The position numbers and the translations under genes are program-made. Shown piece by piece: positions 61,473-64,000 of a stretch of 64,000 nt of DNA. The first letter of the stretch is position 1. The number at the start of each line of letters is the position of its first letter. Under the pieces are notes generated by a model. The model ran no database searches. It was not told the origin of the DNA and saw only the letters and a list, made by a program, of their open reading frames with translations. The DNA is from Cytobacillus oceanisediminis (GTDB lineage: Bacteria > Bacillota > Bacilli > Bacillales > Cytobacillaceae), in contig NZ_QGTW01000004.1 of the NCBI RefSeq assembly GCF_003182355.1, positions 124,001-188,000 on the forward strand, read 5' to 3'.

Positions 61473-62288
61473 ATGGAAAACAATATACAGCCGCTTGACC
61501 CGATCGCCATTTCCCTTGGACCGATCCAAGTCCATTGGTATGGCCTTATTATCGGTGTCGGCATTGCGTTGGCTCTCATTATTGCAATGAGGGAAGGGGA
61601 GAGAAGGGGACTTCCCAAGGATATTTTTGCGGATTTAATGCTTTGGGCCATTCCGATTGCCATTATTTCAGCACGGATTTATTATGTTATATTTCAATGG
61701 GACTTTTACTCACAGAACCCTGGTGAAATTATAAAATTATGGAATGGCGGAATTGCTATACACGGCGCCTTGATTGGAGCGGTCATCACCGCGTATATTT
61801 TTGCCAGGAAAAAGAAGATTTCCTTCTGGCAGCTTGCTGATGTTGCGGCACCAAGCATTATTTTAGGGCAGGCAATCGGACGCTGGGGCAATTTTATGAA
61901 TCAGGAAGCACACGGCGGGGAAGTCAGCCGTGCCTTTTTGGAAAATATGTACCTGCCTGAATTCATTATTAACCAAATGTACATTAACGGTGCTTATTAC
62001 CATCCGACGTTTTTATATGAATCGATTTGGAATATAATTGGTTTTATCATCCTTATATTATTAAGAAGAGCCAATTTGCGCCGCGGGGAGCTTTTCTTAA
62101 CGTATGTGATCTGGTATTCTATCGGCCGTTTCTTCGTAGAAGGATTGAGAACAGACAGCTTGATGCTAACCGACACATTAAGAATCGCGCAGACGATTTC
62201 AATTGCTCTTATTATTGGAGCGCTTGCCCTCATTTTCTATAGAAGAAAAACAGGTTTGGCAGACGCCCGCTATTTAGATAAAGCATAG
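61473..62288 (+). CDS. lgt: Phosphatidylglycerol-prolipoprotein diacylglyceryl transferase
   Basis: 271 aa with seven membrane segments and the Lgt signature: [19 protein letters not shown] and [14 protein letters not shown]. Adds diacylglycerol to lipobox cysteines, for example CccB and MetQ encoded in this window. ATG 61473 follows AAGGAGAAGTGA; GTG 61467 is part of the site. Confidence 0.96.
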   Translation: MENNIQPLDPIAISLGPIQVHWYGLIIGVGIALALIIAMREGERRGLPKDIFADLMLWAIPIAIISARIYYVIFQWDFYSQNPGEIIKLWNGGIAIHGALIGAVITAYIFARKKKISFWQLADVAAPSIILGQAIGRWGNFMNQEAHGGEVSRAFLENMYLPEFIINQMYINGAYYHPTFLYESIWNIIGFIILILLRRANLRRGELFLTYVIWYSIGRFFVEGLRTDSLMLTDTLRIAQTISIALIIGALALIFYRRKTGLADARYLDKA

Positions 62289-62315
62289 AAAATTTAACGA
62301 ACAAGGAGAAAAGAG

Positions 62316-63263
62316 ATGCTGGTTGAATCATCGAAACGGGGGCTGATGGTCGGCTTAAAGACAACATGGACGCTTGGAAAAGTCATTTTCCCGGTTACGC
62401 TGATCGTGGCGATGCTGCAGCATACGCCAGTGCTTCCTTGGGTTATAAAGCTGATCACGCCTCTAATGAATCTGATTGGGCTGTCAGGAGATGCAGCCAT
62501 ACCGCTTGTTTTGGGAAACTTTTTGAATTTGTATGCCGGGATCGGGGCGATTTTAACGCTTGATCTCACGGTAAAAGAAGTTTTTATTATCGCAGTAATG
62601 CTGTCTTTTTCGCATAATATGCTGATTGAGTCAGGTGTGGCCCTTAAAGTCGGCGTAAAGCTGTGGGTTATTCTCGCCGTAAGATTTGGCCTTGCGTTCC
62701 TAAGTGCTATTGTCATCAATCTTGTATGGCAGGGCGGTTCGGAAACGGCTAAGTACGGATTTATCCCTGCAAAAGAAGAACAGGTATCCGGATTCATTCC
62801 CATCATGATGGATGCACTGCAAACAGCACTGCTTGGGATTTTCCAGCTTGCCATAATTGTTATACCGCTTATGGTGACTATTCAAATTTTAAAAGACAAA
62901 CAATGGCTCGCTGTTTTTTCAAAATGGATGGCGCCTGTCACAAGGGCGCTGGGTATGAAAGAAAATACGTCAACCACTTTGGCGGCTGGATTGCTGATTG
63001 GTCTCGCCTACGGGGCGGGTGTTATGATACAGGCTGTTCAGGAGGATGGTGTCAGCAAAAAAGATGTAACGATCGCATTTGTGTTCCTCGTAGCCTGCCA
63101 CGCTGTTGTGGAGGATACGCTGATTTTTATTCCTCTTGGCATTCCAATCCTGCCGCTCCTGCTCATCCGATTGGGTGTGGCAATTGTGCTGACACTGGTG
63201 GTCGCAATGATTTGGAACCGTGCTGATCTGGCAAAAAGAAAGGAAGCAACATATGAATATTAA
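62316..63263 (+). CDS. yvoD: Nucleoside-recognition (Gate) domain membrane protein YvoD
   Basis: 315 aa with about eight membrane segments. [22 protein letters not shown] and [16 protein letters not shown] are typical of the SpmA/SpmB/FeoB-Gate family. Function unknown. AAGGAGAAAAG precedes ATG 62316. Overlaps ppaX by 11 bases. Confidence 0.9.
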   Translation: MLVESSKRGLMVGLKTTWTLGKVIFPVTLIVAMLQHTPVLPWVIKLITPLMNLIGLSGDAAIPLVLGNFLNLYAGIGAILTLDLTVKEVFIIAVMLSFSHNMLIESGVALKVGVKLWVILAVRFGLAFLSAIVINLVWQGGSETAKYGFIPAKEEQVSGFIPIMMDALQTALLGIFQLAIIVIPLMVTIQILKDKQWLAVFSKWMAPVTRALGMKENTSTTLAAGLLIGLAYGAGVMIQAVQEDGVSKKDVTIAFVFLVACHAVVEDTLIFIPLGIPILPLLLIRLGVAIVLTLVVAMIWNRADLAKRKEATYEY

Positions 63264-63900
63264 CACTATTTTATTTGATTTAGACGGAACATTAATCGAT
63301 ACAAATGAATTAATTATTTCTTCATTTTTGCATACGCTGGGGCAGTATTACCCGGACCGCTATCAGCGTGAGGATGTCCTCCCGTTTATGGGGCCCACGC
63401 TTCATGAGACATTTGAATCGATCAACCCGGAGAAAGTCGAGGAAATGATCGCAGTTTACCGGGAGTACAATATTAAAAATCACGATATCCTTGTGAAGGA
63501 GTTTGAAGGCGTATTCGAAACAGTACGGACTTTAAAAGAATCCGGCTACAAACTGGGCATCGTAACTACCAAGGTTTCCAATGTAGTTGAAAAGGGCTTA
63601 AAGCTGACAAATCTTGATCAATTTTTTGATGTGGTTGTGACGCTTGATCATGTTGAAAAGCCGAAGCCGGATCCGGAGCCTATTTTAAAAGCATTGAATT
63701 TATTGGATGCAAAGCCGGAAGAAGCAATCATGGTCGGGGATAACTCCCATGACATTGAAGGCGGAAAAAACGCTGGCACGAAAACGGCAGGCGTCGCTTG
63801 GACAGCCAAGGGCCACGAGTTTCTGGCCCGCTTTGAACCGGACTATATGCTCGACAACATGGCTGACCTGCTTGATATCCTTGAGGCAGAAAAGCAATGA
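63253..63900 (+). CDS. ppaX: Pyrophosphatase PpaX
   Basis: 215 aa HAD hydrolase: motif [21 protein letters not shown], motif II VTTKVS, Lys and motif [11 protein letters not shown], motif [14 protein letters not shown]. Collinear with B. subtilis PpaX, which hydrolyses pyrophosphate released by HPrK phosphorylase. ATG 63253 follows AAAGGAAG. Confidence 0.95.
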   Translation: MNINTILFDLDGTLIDTNELIISSFLHTLGQYYPDRYQREDVLPFMGPTLHETFESINPEKVEEMIAVYREYNIKNHDILVKEFEGVFETVRTLKESGYKLGIVTTKVSNVVEKGLKLTNLDQFFDVVVTLDHVEKPKPDPEPILKALNLLDAKPEEAIMVGDNSHDIEGGKNAGTKTAGVAWTAKGHEFLARFEPDYMLDNMADLLDILEAEKQ

Positions 63901-64000
63901 GAAAAACGGAACGTTACCCCGTCGAGGGCGGCAATTCTCTCTGGCATGTGTATAAAACCGTTCCGTTCTGGAAGGTCGTCAAAAACTTTGTCGTAATCCA
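63897..64000 (+). CDS. yvoF: YvoF-like acetyltransferase (5' part)
   Basis: ATG 63897 overlaps the ppaX stop (ATGA). The first 34 residues, [34 protein letters not shown], match the N-terminus of B. subtilis YvoF, a hexapeptide-repeat acyltransferase; the repeats lie beyond the window. Confidence 0.8.
   Translation, partial: MRKTERYPVEGGNSLWHVYKTVPFWKVVKNFVVI

Overview
The window is chromosome from a spore-forming Bacillaceae. Gene order, promoter grammar (strong AGGAGG-type ribosome sites, ATG/GTG/TTG starts) and content (alpha/beta SASP, CtpB, MinJ, CsbA, HPr kinase, SAM riboswitches) all resemble Bacillus subtilis. The abundant intergenic repeats make a Cytobacillus/Mesobacillus-like species plausible, but I cannot fix the species from sequence alone.

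Layout. (1) 0-12.8 kb: a long plus-strand sugar-acid island with an IclR regulator, a KDG/KDX-type FAH-fold dehydratase, split altronate-type dehydratase, ketoglutarate semialdehyde dehydrogenase, galactonate dehydratase, a DHDPS-type aldolase, an unassigned U32-like TIM barrel, a 2-hydroxyacid dehydrogenase, a second FAH protein, KDG kinase, KDPG aldolase and LarE. Together they can send hexonates through phosphorylated Entner-Doudoroff (KdgK/Eda) and pentonates through a Weimberg-type route to 2-oxoglutarate. (2) 13-22.6 kb: a conserved division/secretion block (yvjA, cccB, ftsEX, an M23 endopeptidase/activator, ctpB, minJ). (3) 22.6-41.5 kb: a patchwork with a decayed IS1182-type transposase, several broken genes (HAD, APH, racemase, MocR and EamA remnants), nrdDG behind two NrdR boxes, an MDR oxidoreductase/HxlR pair, stress proteins, a sporulation-type histidine kinase, and metNPQ plus an M20 hydrolase behind tandem SAM riboswitches. 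(4) 41.5-52 kb: SASP, csbA, uvrBA, a GDSL esterase and yvlABCD with a SigW-like promoter. (5) 52-60 kb, minus strand: a spore/cell-wall amidase, nagABR and murP-mupG-murQ for amino sugar and MurNAc salvage. (6) 60-64 kb: hprK-lgt-yvoD-ppaX-yvoF in the B. subtilis order.

The most unusual structure lies between genes. At least seven intergenic loci carry arrays in which a short word, different at each locus, recurs with a 20-21 bp period (several in exact 21 bp register). There is also a 48-nt hairpin module embedded in two different repeat families, whose two copies differ by two compensating base-pair changes. Other repeats include a MITE-like family ending in CCTGTTGATT, a 144-bp tandem duplication before hprK, and an 18-bp palindrome present identically at two distant loci.

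Regulation readable from sequence: matching operators overlap the -35 of both nagA and murP, implying that NagR controls MurNAc uptake in place of the absent MurR. SigB- and SigW-type promoters precede a general stress protein and yvlA, and a LexA-like box precedes uvrB.
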